From Prochlorococcus sp. AG-673-L20 (GTDB lineage: Bacteria > Cyanobacteriota > Cyanobacteriia > PCC-6307 > Cyanobiaceae), in contig QCTN01000001.1 of the NCBI GenBank assembly GCA_003211135.1, positions 1 to 64,000 on the forward strand: a stretch of DNA of 64,000 nucleotides. Direction: 5' to 3'. Under the pieces are notes generated by a model that made no database searches, was not told the DNA's origin, and was given only the letters and a program-made list of their open reading frames with translations. The translations under genes were made by a program, and so were the position numbers. Shown piece by piece: positions 1 through 8,100 of the stretch (position 1 is the stretch's first letter; every line of letters starts with the position of its first letter).

Positions 1-144
1 CCAAGGCGCTATAAAAACTTCTCCCAAACCATGAAGTGCAGCTCCAGTAGGTAGATGATCTAAAACAAGTAAACTGTGGGAGAGAATAAAAAGTAAACTC
101 GCAAAATATCTAAAAAAAACAAATTGCCAATTGCCAGAATCCAT
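1..144 (-). CDS. Partial membrane protein running off the left edge
   Basis: An ATG (reverse complement at 142-144) opens a frame that stays open to the window edge, giving 48 residues beginning MDSGNWQFVFFRYF. The visible part has a hydrophobic stretch (FASLLFILSHSLLVL) consistent with a first membrane helix, followed by HLPTGAALHGLGEVFIAPW. It is read divergently from the ATP-grasp gene at 271. I do not recognise the family and the C-terminus is outside the window. Confidence 0.55.
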   Translation of the reverse strand, partial: MDSGNWQFVFFRYFASLLFILSHSLLVLDHLPTGAALHGLGEVFIAPW

Positions 145-270
145 ATTTTTTATATTTTTAAGAAATATAGTTCAATGCATATAATATTGAAATAGATTTA
201 GTATGTGGATATTACTTTTTGTAGTTTTAAATACTAAATATGGTTCCAAGCTAAAGTAAAAAGTTAACAA

Positions 271-1419
271 ATGAAGAGATATATGTTTTCAAATTATCGT
301 CCTAAAAATAATTTTGATGAATACTTTAAAGATAATTTAAATTCTGCCAGAGAAATTTTAACCCCCTTATTATCTTCCCTAGATTACATGGGTTTAGATG
401 AACTAAACAGAAATCATTCGGCGGCCAAGAAGTTATTACTAAGACATGGAGCAACTTTTAGGTTAAACGACACAGGCTTAAAAGGTACAGAAAGAATATT
501 ACCTTTTGACCCTTTACCGAGAATAATAAGTAAGCATGACTGGATAATCTTAGAAGAGGGCTTAAAGCAGAGACTTGAGGCAATAGATCTTTTCTTAGAT
601 GATATATATAATTCTCAAAATATAATTAATGATGGAATAATTCCAAGGGAATTAATTGAGAGCTCGGATGGATGGAGGCCTCAAATGATGGGTTTTAGGC
701 CTCCATTAAACAAATGGTGTCAAATATCAGGACTCGATTTAATAAGAGATGGAGAAGGTACTTGGCATGTTTTAGAGGACAACTTAAGATGTCCCTCTGG
801 TGTGGCTTATTTTTTGGAGAATAGACTAGTGATGAAGAATATCTTCCCTAATCTTTTCTCAGGCAGGATAGTTAAACCTATTGATGAATACCCATCATTT
901 TTATTAAAGACTCTCCAAGAACTAGCTCTTTGGACTGATACACCAAAAATAGTATTATTAACACCTGGGATTTTTAATAGTGCATATTTTGAACATAGTT
1001 ATTTAGCTCAAGAAATGGGTATTCAATTAGTTCAAGGTCATGATTTAATTTGTAACGATGAATATGTCTTAAAGAACCTTCCAAAACTTGTTGTCAAATC
1101 AGTCTCTGAAGCTGGTGGTTATGGAATGTTAATTGGTCCCCAATCAACTACAACTGAGATAAATGAATTTTCTGATAAAATCAAAAATAATCCTAGAAAT
1201 TTTATAGCTCAACCTACTTTAGAACTTTCAACAGTTCCATCATTATGTGATGGTGAACTTTATCCATGTCACGTTGATTTAAGACCCTATATTTTAAGGG
1301 GAAAGGATTCATGGATAAGTCCAGGAGGTCTAACTCGAGTTGCTTTAAAAAAAGGATCATTAGTAGTCAATTCATCTCAAGGAGGAGGTTGCAAAGATAC
1401 ATGGGTTGTAGGAAATTAA
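271..1419 (+). CDS. Circularly permuted ATP-grasp (DUF404/DUF407) protein with internal deletion
   Basis: 382 residues. The N-terminal part (GWRPQMMGFRPP, LEDNLRCPSGVAYFLENR) and C-terminal part (GGYGMLIGP, IAQPTLELSTVPSL, HVDLRPYIL, GGLTRVALKKGSLVVNSSQ) match the cyanobacterial circularly permuted type 2 ATP-grasp family that usually precedes an alpha-E gene. Family members are about 470 residues as I recall them. Here the text jumps at about residue 265, from GHDLICNDEYV straight to LKNLPKLVVK, so roughly 90 residues containing part of the nucleotide-binding region appear to be missing in frame. It is two bases from the truncated alpha-E gene. The protein may be non-functional. The family call is firm; the decay is inferred from memory of homologues. 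Confidence 0.8.
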   Translation: MKRYMFSNYRPKNNFDEYFKDNLNSAREILTPLLSSLDYMGLDELNRNHSAAKKLLLRHGATFRLNDTGLKGTERILPFDPLPRIISKHDWIILEEGLKQRLEAIDLFLDDIYNSQNIINDGIIPRELIESSDGWRPQMMGFRPPLNKWCQISGLDLIRDGEGTWHVLEDNLRCPSGVAYFLENRLVMKNIFPNLFSGRIVKPIDEYPSFLLKTLQELALWTDTPKIVLLTPGIFNSAYFEHSYLAQEMGIQLVQGHDLICNDEYVLKNLPKLVVKSVSEAGGYGMLIGPQSTTTEINEFSDKIKNNPRNFIAQPTLELSTVPSLCDGELYPCHVDLRPYILRGKDSWISPGGLTRVALKKGSLVVNSSQGGGCKDTWVVGN

Positions 1420-1420
1420 A

Positions 1421-1819
1421 ATGCTTTTAAGTCGTGTAGCTGAATCTCTTTATTGGATTAATCGTTATTTAGAACGTGCGGAAAATATATCTCGTTTCGT
1501 TGAAGTTAGTGAAGCGATGTCATTAGATTGTCCACCAGGCAGTGCTGAACCATGGCTGCCTCTAATTGATGCTTCAAGTGATAGAGAAACATTTGATTCA
1601 AGATTTCCTGAAAAAAAACAGGATGACGTTATTAATTTTTTAATTAGGGACCGAATAAATCCCAACAGTATAATCTCTTGTATTACTTATCCCATCCAAA
1701 CAATATCTAACAGATCTTGGGAAATTATTATCTATGGAAAAATTTTAAATAATATTATTAATAAAAATCAAATTGTGGATAATGATTCTTGTTTTAGTAA
1801 ATCACTTTGTAGAGGTTGA
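1421..1819 (+). CDS. Truncated alpha-E (DUF403) protein, probably decaying
   Basis: 132 residues. It opens with the classic alpha-E start MLLSRVAESLYWINRYLERAEN and keeps family text to about residue 87 (INPNSIISCI). It then departs into TYPIQTISNRSWEIIIYGKI and stops; normal members are about 310 residues. It lies 2 bp after the ATP-grasp ORF, the usual partner, but the transglutaminase-like gene that often follows is absent. Its last 52 bp overlap the convergent zinc-ribbon gene. The best reading is a remnant left by a deletion. Confidence 0.75.
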   Translation: MLLSRVAESLYWINRYLERAENISRFVEVSEAMSLDCPPGSAEPWLPLIDASSDRETFDSRFPEKKQDDVINFLIRDRINPNSIISCITYPIQTISNRSWEIIIYGKILNNIINKNQIVDNDSCFSKSLCRG

Positions 1820-2094
1820 TATAATCTTTTTTTTGAATTTTTATCAATAAAATTTGTAATTGCATTGTAGTTTCTATTAGGAGGATTTATTTGGTTTTTA
1901 ATTAAAATAATAAACGTGTAAATCAATGGAAGTACAAGCGATAAGGAGGCAATAATAGCAATTATTTGATTAATTTTAATCAATGGCTTTTTTACTAGAG
2001 GGTCACCACATAACCCACATATTAATTCACCAGATGTTGATTTTTTTTGAAATTGATATTTGGGATTACAGTATGGACAATAGTAATTTTTCAT
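1768..2094 (-). CDS. Zinc-ribbon membrane protein
   Basis: 108 residues. CPYC (C6, C9) and CGLC (C26, C29) form a four-cysteine zinc ribbon at the N-terminus. One transmembrane helix follows at about residues 43-65 (IIAIIASLSLVLPLIYTFIILI), then a polar tail. This is an N-ribbon/TM layout of unknown function. It overlaps the 3' end of the truncated alpha-E ORF on the other strand. Confidence 0.7.
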   Translation of the reverse strand: MKNYYCPYCNPKYQFQKKSTSGELICGLCGDPLVKKPLIKINQIIAIIASLSLVLPLIYTFIILIKNQINPPNRNYNAITNFIDKNSKKRLYQPLQSDLLKQESLSTI

Positions 2095-2222
2095 GGATTA
2101 AAACAAAATTATTTTTCTTATTATTAGAAACATAAAAAATTTATTTTGTAATAAGACTTCTAGCCAAAATAAGATTTTTGAAGTAAAAGATTTATACCAA
2201 GAGTTCAATTTAGTACCTTTCG

Positions 2223-2366
2223 CTATGAATAGAAATGGTGTGATCTCTGATCATCTATATCTGCTATGAGATCATGTTTCTTTAATTTTTTAAGAACATT
2301 TTTGTATTCGATTTCATTAACAGCTCTAGCTAATAAATCAGAAAAAAATCTAAGTTTTTTTGACAT
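2223..2366 (-). CDS. 47-residue basic microprotein
   Basis: Hand-translated, too short for the ORF track: MSKKLRFFSDLLARAVNEI... ending DDQRSHHFYS. It has an amphipathic helical N-terminal half rich in lysine and leucine and an acidic/histidine tail. There is no signal peptide or membrane helix. It stands alone between the zinc-ribbon gene and a strong hairpin. Family unknown. Confidence 0.55.
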   Translation of the reverse strand: MSKKLRFFSDLLARAVNEIEYKNVLKKLKKHDLIADIDDQRSHHFYS

Positions 2367-2455
2367 TATTTTATCTCTATCCAAGTAAAGTTTCTTATTA
2401 CAATAGATAGCTAAAAAAATATAATAATGCCAAAGATTTTTTTTTAGCCCAAATA

Positions 2456-2485
2456 AAAAGGAGAGCTTTTAAAAGCTCTCCTTTT
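2456..2485. terminator. Perfect 15-bp inverted repeat, likely bidirectional terminator
   Basis: AAAAGGAGAGCTTTT is followed immediately by its exact reverse complement, with T-rich sequence on both outer sides. The repeat can fold on either strand. It is not adjacent to a long gene, so it may end an unseen small transcript. Confidence 0.6.
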
Positions 2486-2988
2486 ATTCTCTTACTTATT
2501 TTATCTATGAAAATTAACAACTTACCTAAATCATTGATCCTTGTTGTTAATTACTAATCAGCTAAAAATGACCTTAAAAACTAATTGTTTTTAACTGGGG
2601 CAAAGACTCTAGAATTGAACTTTTTCCTGTAGGGCACCTAAACGATGCGGAAGAAGTAAGTTCAGATATTAATAAAAAATAATTGGAGCAGTTAATTAAA
2701 TTAGTTCGGAATTATACCGAAATTGCAGGCAGGCTATCGATCATTTTGAAAGACCTCCTAAAACTCAACAATCACAAATTAATTAAAAACTTTTAATAAA
2801 ACAATCCGTTTTTATACGCATTGATTTTTAATCCAAAATGTCCGATAGTTATAATCAATTTGTCAATTTGTCAATTTTTAGTTTTAAATTTCATATATTT
2901 CTTGTTTAGTTTTTTAGTAAGTTTTGCTTATTTCTTTTCTTATCTCTCTCGTTTATGTTAACCCTAAATGAATTGAGGAAATCTATTT
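2486..2988. other. 503-bp stretch without a convincing gene; possible coding remnant
   Basis: I find no intact gene. A short plus-strand open stretch at about 2590-2683 reads NWGKDSRIELFPVGHLNDAEE but has no start codon and a TAA just upstream, so it may be the tail of a lost gene. A 9-bp inverted repeat (ATTAACAAC / GTTGTTAAT) lies at 2513-2551. AATTTGTC is repeated in tandem near 2860-2876. Confidence 0.35.
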
Positions 2989-3162
2989 ATGACTAATTCA
3001 AAAATTCAAAATAATCACAATAATGATATTAATAATAAAAAAAGTAATCCCGTAGATGAATATTTACAGTGTCTTTCATATTGCGATATTCATCCAAAAG
3101 GTATTGATAATGATTGCGAAGTGATTTGTATTGAGAGACATTTGAAAACTAATTATTGGTAA
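2989..3162 (+). CDS. 57-residue cysteine-containing small protein
   Basis: Hand-translated: MTNSKIQNNHNNDINNKKSN... then a compact region EYLQCLSYCDIHPKGIDNDC..VICIERHLK with four cysteines, suggesting metal binding or disulfides. The N-terminal 20 residues are Asn-rich and probably disordered. A GAGGAAATC ribosome-binding-like sequence sits 7-14 bp upstream of the ATG. Function unknown. Confidence 0.65.
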   Translation: MTNSKIQNNHNNDINNKKSNPVDEYLQCLSYCDIHPKGIDNDCEVICIERHLKTNYW

Positions 3163-3179
3163 ATATATAAGCTATAAAA

Positions 3180-4253
3180 TTACTTGAACCCTTTTGAAGA
3201 GGAATTTGTTCGGACTTTAAAATTCCAAACAGTTACAACACCCATCGCATTAACTGCAGCTAAAGCGCAGTCATCGGGTCTCCAAGCAATATCTCCAACT
3301 AAATCTCCAGCAAAAGCAGCTCCTACAGGATCCCCATTTCCGTCGTTTTTAAGAAAACTAGCTACTACTGAACCATCTCTTGAACCTGAAGCAACTAGCA
3401 AACCTTTGTTAGAAAAAGCTAGGCTAGAAATTGGTTCAGTGTGATGACATAATTCTCCCGGCATTGTTCCTTCAGGGCCATTTCCTGAAAAACTCCATAC
3501 TGTAATTCTTTCGCTACCACTAGTTGCTAATAGCATGCCACTATCATCAAAAGAAAGGTGAGAAGGCTTTCCAGGATAACCTGTCATTTCAGCATCAAGT
3601 CCAGTTGATCTACGCCAGAAATGTACCGAATTATCTTGACTCCCACAGGCCACAATATCTCCATCAGGGCTTAACTGCATCGAAACTAGTGAACCTTGCC
3701 ATTCAAGTTTCTGATTAGTCTTTTTATTTGCTACATCAAAGAAAGTTACGCGTCCGTAGCATGCAGTTGCTAATTCATTCTTATTCGACCACGATATCGC
3801 ACTTACTGTACTTGGATGTTCTTCTGAAACCCATTGTTCATTACCATCTTGATTAAATACAAACACTTTTTTGGAAAAAGCTACGGCTAAATATAAACCT
3901 CCATTTGACCAACTTAAATGTTCTACCCAACCTTTACCAAGTTTAATGGCTTTAATTTCCTCCCCATTATTGCAATTTAATATTCGAACTATTCCGTCTT
4001 GCCCTGAAGTTGCAAAAATCTCTCCATTCGGATGGATAGACATTGCGAGAAGACCTCCGGAATGGGCTTCATCCTTTTTCCAAATAAGCTTTCCTGTATC
4101 TCCTTCGAACCCATAAAGCCCTCCGACTACGTCTCCAACGATAAAGAGTTTCCCTTTTAAAGCCCAACCACAAACTATTGCATAATCATCAACTTCAGCA
4201 GACCATCCTTCATGAAACATGCCTCTAGGGCTAAAAGGTTCTATATCAGGCAC
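3180..4253 (-). CDS. WD40-repeat beta-propeller protein of the zinc cluster
   Basis: 357 residues with about seven WD40-like units, e.g. GGLLAMSIHPNGEIFATSGQ, SMQLSPDGDIVACGSQD and SLAFSNKGLLVASGSRDGS. This predicts a propeller used for protein binding rather than catalysis. There is no signal peptide, so it is probably cytoplasmic. Its start overlaps the end of the COG0523 GTPase gene by 13 bp, which suggests translational coupling and a joint role in metal handling, perhaps as scaffold for the GTPase. The role is inferred from position only. Confidence 0.85.
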   Translation of the reverse strand: MPDIEPFSPRGMFHEGWSAEVDDYAIVCGWALKGKLFIVGDVVGGLYGFEGDTGKLIWKKDEAHSGGLLAMSIHPNGEIFATSGQDGIVRILNCNNGEEIKAIKLGKGWVEHLSWSNGGLYLAVAFSKKVFVFNQDGNEQWVSEEHPSTVSAISWSNKNELATACYGRVTFFDVANKKTNQKLEWQGSLVSMQLSPDGDIVACGSQDNSVHFWRRSTGLDAEMTGYPGKPSHLSFDDSGMLLATSGSERITVWSFSGNGPEGTMPGELCHHTEPISSLAFSNKGLLVASGSRDGSVVASFLKNDGNGDPVGAAFAGDLVGDIAWRPDDCALAAVNAMGVVTVWNFKVRTNSSSKGFK

Positions 4254-5599
4254 TTATCAAATCCCTCTTGCATTTCTTTTTCATTTAGATTTCTTCCAAT
4301 AAACACGAGTTGATTTCTTCGTGGTTCATTTCCCCATTCTTTATCTGGTTGGGCCGTAAATAACATATGAACCCCTTGAAATACTATTCGGCGTGGGTTG
4401 CCAGAATAACTAATAAACCCTTTTGTTCTGAATATATCAACGCCTTTCTCGGAAAGAAGTCTTCCCATCCAAGTATTCAACTTTTCAGGATCAACATCTC
4501 CAAAACGCTCTATTGCAATTGATCCAACTTCATCATCATGTTCATGTTCTGCGACCCAGTTTCTTTCAGTTTTAAAAGGAATTTCCTTAACATTATTTTG
4601 GGAATCTATTTTTAGCACTTTCATATTGAATTCTTCAGCAGTATGTTGTGAGAACAATCCAACTTTTGACGCTTTTTTTACATCCAAAATAAAAGATTTA
4701 GATCCTTTGTTTTCCAACTTAAGACTTACATGCTCATCATATGGAATAGTATTTCCAGGTTCTAAGTTTTTAGCTTTTTCTGCATAAAGTCTTACAGAGG
4801 CTTCTGCACCCTCTTTTAATTCTTCTTCACTAAATCCTTGATTAGCAAAAGCTACTATGGACATTTCAGGATCAGGTCCTTCTTCAAGTTTTAATTCATA
4901 TTTTCCAGGCTCAAGCTCATAAACTCCTGACCATTCAAAAGGATATTCAGGTTCTAAGAAAGTTGGTCTACGCTTTAAAATTTGGTCAAGATCGAATGCA
5001 CTCAAATTTAAAACTGTCTCAATAGGAACCTCTGCTTTCTCTGCTCGAATAATACGAGTCATTCTATTCATATCTCTTAATCTTGATTCAAGGTTATCAA
5101 GAGCATCATCTGAGACTAAATCAGTTTTATTAAGGACTAAGACATCTGCAAATGCCACTTGCTCAGAACTCTCATCACTACGCCCAAGTTGTTGATCAAT
5201 ATGAGCTGCATCAACTAATGTAACTATTCCATCAAGTGTGAATTCAGAACTAATTTCTTCATCCATAAAAAATGTTTGAGCAACAGGACCAGGGTCAGCT
5301 AACCCAGTTGTTTCAACTAAAACGTAGTCAAATTTATCCCTTCTTTTCATTAAATTACCAAGGACTCTAATAAGATCTCCGCGAACAGTACAACAAATAC
5401 AACCATTAGACATTTCAAATACTTCTTCATCAGCGTTTATAACCAATCCTTGATCAATTCCAACTTCTCCATATTCGTTCTCAATTACAGCGATTCGCTT
5501 ACCATGCTCTTCGCTTAATATTCTATTAAGAAGGGTCGTTTTGCCAGAACCAAGAAATCCAGTCAGGATTGTTACAGGTACTTTTTCGTTAATACTCAT
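4241..5599 (-). CDS. COG0523 (CobW/ZNG1-like) metal chaperone GTPase
   Basis: 452 residues. The P-loop GFLGSGKT is at 14-21, the metal-binding CICC motif at 67-70 (NGCICCTVRGD) and NKTD for guanine recognition at 157-160. The CobW C-terminal domain lies at about 355-450 (SIAIERFGDVDPEKL...). Between them, about 219-330, is an extra domain (YPFEWSGVYELEPGKYEL..GPDPEM..FSQHTAEEF). It has visible similarity to the insert of the neighbouring ZnuA. The family binds zinc and delivers it to client proteins with GTP hydrolysis. A Zur-like palindrome lies just upstream. Cobalt use is less likely given the neighbours. Confidence 0.88.
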   Translation of the reverse strand: MSINEKVPVTILTGFLGSGKTTLLNRILSEEHGKRIAVIENEYGEVGIDQGLVINADEEVFEMSNGCICCTVRGDLIRVLGNLMKRRDKFDYVLVETTGLADPGPVAQTFFMDEEISSEFTLDGIVTLVDAAHIDQQLGRSDESSEQVAFADVLVLNKTDLVSDDALDNLESRLRDMNRMTRIIRAEKAEVPIETVLNLSAFDLDQILKRRPTFLEPEYPFEWSGVYELEPGKYELKLEEGPDPEMSIVAFANQGFSEEELKEGAEASVRLYAEKAKNLEPGNTIPYDEHVSLKLENKGSKSFILDVKKASKVGLFSQHTAEEFNMKVLKIDSQNNVKEIPFKTERNWVAEHEHDDEVGSIAIERFGDVDPEKLNTWMGRLLSEKGVDIFRTKGFISYSGNPRRIVFQGVHMLFTAQPDKEWGNEPRRNQLVFIGRNLNEKEMQEGFDKCLI

Positions 5600-5656
5600 T
5601 AACCAATTAACCTAAATAAAATAATGTCTAAAATTATATTAGTCATTATTTGATAA

Positions 5657-5671
5657 TGAAAACCGTTATCT
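5657..5671. promoter_or_regulatory. Candidate Zur operator upstream of the COG0523 gene
   Basis: TGAAAACCGTTATCT matches 10 of 14 specified positions of the Fur/Zur-type palindrome TGATAATNATTATCA. It lies about 60-70 bp upstream of the GTPase start, in the gap after znuA. It is weaker than the site at 7209, and the assignment rests on position and partial symmetry. Confidence 0.4.
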
Positions 5672-5682
5672 TATAGAAAAGT

Positions 5683-7182
5683 TTAATTTTGAAGAGAATT
5701 CCAGGTGACTTCAAGGTTGGAGCCTGCTTCTTTATCACATGATCCACCTAATGAATTTACAATGGTACATGTATTGTGAACTGCAACTGAAACTGTATTC
5801 CCTGTCATCATTAATCCATCAACAAATATTTGATTAGAAGCTAAAGGAACTGAACTCTGTCTACTCAAGTTTTTTAATAACTTAGAAGCTGGTATTTGTT
5901 CAGGAAATATTGCCTTAACATTTTCTTCATCAAGCATCTTCAACGTTGATTGAATATTGTCAGGTCTTAGACTTGATGAGTCACCAAGAAAATCTAGTAA
6001 GCTAATAGTCTCAAATCCAAAAGCATCGCCGTAATATTCCATTGCCTTATGTTTAGATACAATAACTCTGTTGGATTCTGGAATTGTTGAGACCTGTGCA
6101 ACAATCCAGCTATCGAGTTCTTCTAGTGTTGAATCTACTGAAGCAAAGCTCGCATTGATTGATTTCCTGTCAGATCTATTAAAAACAGATATATCTTTCT
6201 TTAAACTTTTACTTACAACTTCTCCCATTTTTATAATGTTATGAGGATCATGCCAAACATGAGGATCTAATCCTCCGTGATCATGGTGGTGATGTCCCTC
6301 TCCTTCATCTGGAACTTGTGCAATTGGTTCAACATCGCTATTAGATAAATCTTTAAAGAAGTGTTCTTCGGCTTCAAACTCAAAAGGCATATGTTCAGTA
6401 AAGAATGTATATTGGCCATCTTCTTGAATTTCTACATTAAATACTGTACTCTCCCTCCCTTGATCAAAATTAAGAACATAGGCTTTATTACTCACTACGA
6501 GAGTTCCATTATTTTTTTTGTTTATTGAATTCTTAGATCCTAATAGCTCTTTAGCTAGTTCTTCAGAAGATTCAATATCGTTTGATTCGAGAACCACCAT
6601 TTTCATAGCTGGATCTGCATATTCCCCGCCTACCTTTGCGAATGACCATTTGTAGGAACCTTTAGAGAGTTGAAATTTGCCTGCCCATTCAAATGAACCT
6701 TCGGCATGGTCATCATGTCCAGCGTGATCATCATGTCCATCATGTCCATCATGATCATCTCCTTTTGCTGCAGAGTGATCATCATGCTCACCATGATCAG
6801 AGTGGTCATCTACATCTATAGCACTTACACCAATTACAACTGTTTGAGGCTTACCCTCCCAATTTTTCATACTTGGGGTCATCTCTTTCCCTAGAGTAAA
6901 AACTTTATCCGCACTGTTAAGTAATTGAGCTTGTCTTGGAGTTATTTTAAAGTCATGTACATCTTGTTTTCTATCAACCAAACAGGTTACTTCATCAGAA
7001 GGTAAGGCAATAGATTTTACTAAATCGCAAGTGAGTGGCTCTACAGCTACATATGATTTTTCTTTCGCTAAAACATCTTGACCAACTGTTGATAATAATA
7101 CGGATCCAGCTAATAAAGAGTTTTTGATAACAGAAAGATTAGATCTCTTATTACTAAAAATTACTTTTTTAAAAATTGACAT
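5683..7182 (-). CDS. znuA: ZnuA-type zinc ABC transporter substrate-binding protein, enlarged
   Basis: 499 residues against about 300 for ordinary ZnuA. Order: signal peptide (about 1-40, LLAGSVLLSTVGQDVLA); N-lobe; His/Asp-rich loop at 123-160 (repeated DHDGHD units); an inserted beta-rich domain at about 163-270 (FEWAGKFQLSKGSYKWSF ... FFTEHMPFEFE); a second His cluster (GHHHHDHGG); then DPHVWHDPHN and the C-lobe with SKHKAMEYY. It is the periplasmic capture protein feeding ZnuBC. The insert resembles a domain of the adjacent COG0523 GTPase. It is transcribed divergently from znuC with a Zur-like box between them. Confidence 0.9.
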   Translation of the reverse strand: MSIFKKVIFSNKRSNLSVIKNSLLAGSVLLSTVGQDVLAKEKSYVAVEPLTCDLVKSIALPSDEVTCLVDRKQDVHDFKITPRQAQLLNSADKVFTLGKEMTPSMKNWEGKPQTVVIGVSAIDVDDHSDHGEHDDHSAAKGDDHDGHDGHDDHAGHDDHAEGSFEWAGKFQLSKGSYKWSFAKVGGEYADPAMKMVVLESNDIESSEELAKELLGSKNSINKKNNGTLVVSNKAYVLNFDQGRESTVFNVEIQEDGQYTFFTEHMPFEFEAEEHFFKDLSNSDVEPIAQVPDEGEGHHHHDHGGLDPHVWHDPHNIIKMGEVVSKSLKKDISVFNRSDRKSINASFASVDSTLEELDSWIVAQVSTIPESNRVIVSKHKAMEYYGDAFGFETISLLDFLGDSSSLRPDNIQSTLKMLDEENVKAIFPEQIPASKLLKNLSRQSSVPLASNQIFVDGLMMTGNTVSVAVHNTCTIVNSLGGSCDKEAGSNLEVTWNSLQN

Positions 7183-7208
7183 TCAATAATTTATTAAATA
7201 CTTAAAAA

Positions 7209-7223
7209 TGATAATCATTTTCA
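7209..7223. promoter_or_regulatory. Zur-box-like palindrome between znuA and znuC
   Basis: TGATAATCATTTTCA differs from the palindrome TGATAATNATTATCA at one position. It lies 27 bp before the znuA start and about 100 bp before znuC, so one repressor site could control both directions. A Fur-family gene (zur) is encoded 0.9 kb away, which supports the call. Confidence 0.7.
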
Positions 7224-7321
7224 TAATTAATGGCAATATTTGGTATCAATTGTTATGAAATAAGTATGGATTCCTTAATATTGATAAAATAATGGTCTAA
7301 CTGTTTTAAATATATTTTTTG

Positions 7322-8092
7322 ATGGCTACTTTAATTGCAGAAAATTTAACTTATTCTTATTCAAAACAAAGCAAGCCAGCTTTAAATAAGGTTTCAGTTC
7401 AAATAAAACCAGGAACATTGACTGCCCTAGTTGGGCCAAATGGAGCTGGTAAATCAACTCTTTTGAAATTATTGCAAGGACAAAATAATCCTGATATTGG
7501 AGATATAACTATTGATGGTGAAAGTTTAGTTAGAACTAGATCCCAGATTGCACTTATGCCACAAAGAAGCTCAATGAATTGGAAATTTCCTATTACTGTT
7601 GAAAAATTAGTCTCTTTAGGTCAAATAAAATATTCAAAATCAAAAAATACAAATCCATTCCAAATAAAGGCTCTTCTTGCAAATCCAAAATCTTGGGTTA
7701 ATAAATGTTGCGAATTGGAAGCAACAATGCAAAGAGTTGGCATTTCAAATCTTGCAAATAGAAGACTTGATTCTCTTTCAGGTGGACAACAACAAAGAGC
7801 ACTTTTGGCTAAAACTTTAATGTCTCCTGCAAGAATTCTTCTGCTAGATGAACCATGTGCTGCATTAGATCCTCCCGCAAAGGACGATTTTCTTAAGATA
7901 GTCCGACAACTTGCAGACGCAGGCTTAGCTTTGTTTATAAGTAGTCATGATTGGGGCTCATCTCTCAATAGTTATGATCATGTAGTTGTTTTAGATAAAA
8001 CAGTATTAGCAACCGGAACTCCCAATTCAATACAAGGCAAATTAGATGATCTTAATATTAGTTCTTTAAAAGAAAATAATTCTTGTGATTAA
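7322..8092 (+). CDS. znuC: Zinc ABC transporter ATP-binding protein
   Basis: 256 residues from the ATG at 7322; the ORF track start is the TTG one codon earlier. Walker A is GPNGAGKST, the signature is LSGGQQQRALLAKTL and Walker B is ILLLDEP. MPQRSSMNWKFPITV is typical of metal-type ABC ATPases. It powers the ZnuB channel on the cytoplasmic side. It is divergent from znuA, and the znuB gene lies beyond zur rather than directly after it. Confidence 0.92.
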   Translation: MATLIAENLTYSYSKQSKPALNKVSVQIKPGTLTALVGPNGAGKSTLLKLLQGQNNPDIGDITIDGESLVRTRSQIALMPQRSSMNWKFPITVEKLVSLGQIKYSKSKNTNPFQIKALLANPKSWVNKCCELEATMQRVGISNLANRRLDSLSGGQQQRALLAKTLMSPARILLLDEPCAALDPPAKDDFLKIVRQLADAGLALFISSHDWGSSLNSYDHVVVLDKTVLATGTPNSIQGKLDDLNISSLKENNSCD

Positions 8093-8100
8093 AGATATTA

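Noticed and set aside
6706-6894. 62-aa ORF rich in Ile/Met repeats
   Set aside because: It is the antisense reading of the His/Asp-rich loop of ZnuA; the repetition comes from the GAT/CAT codons of that loop.
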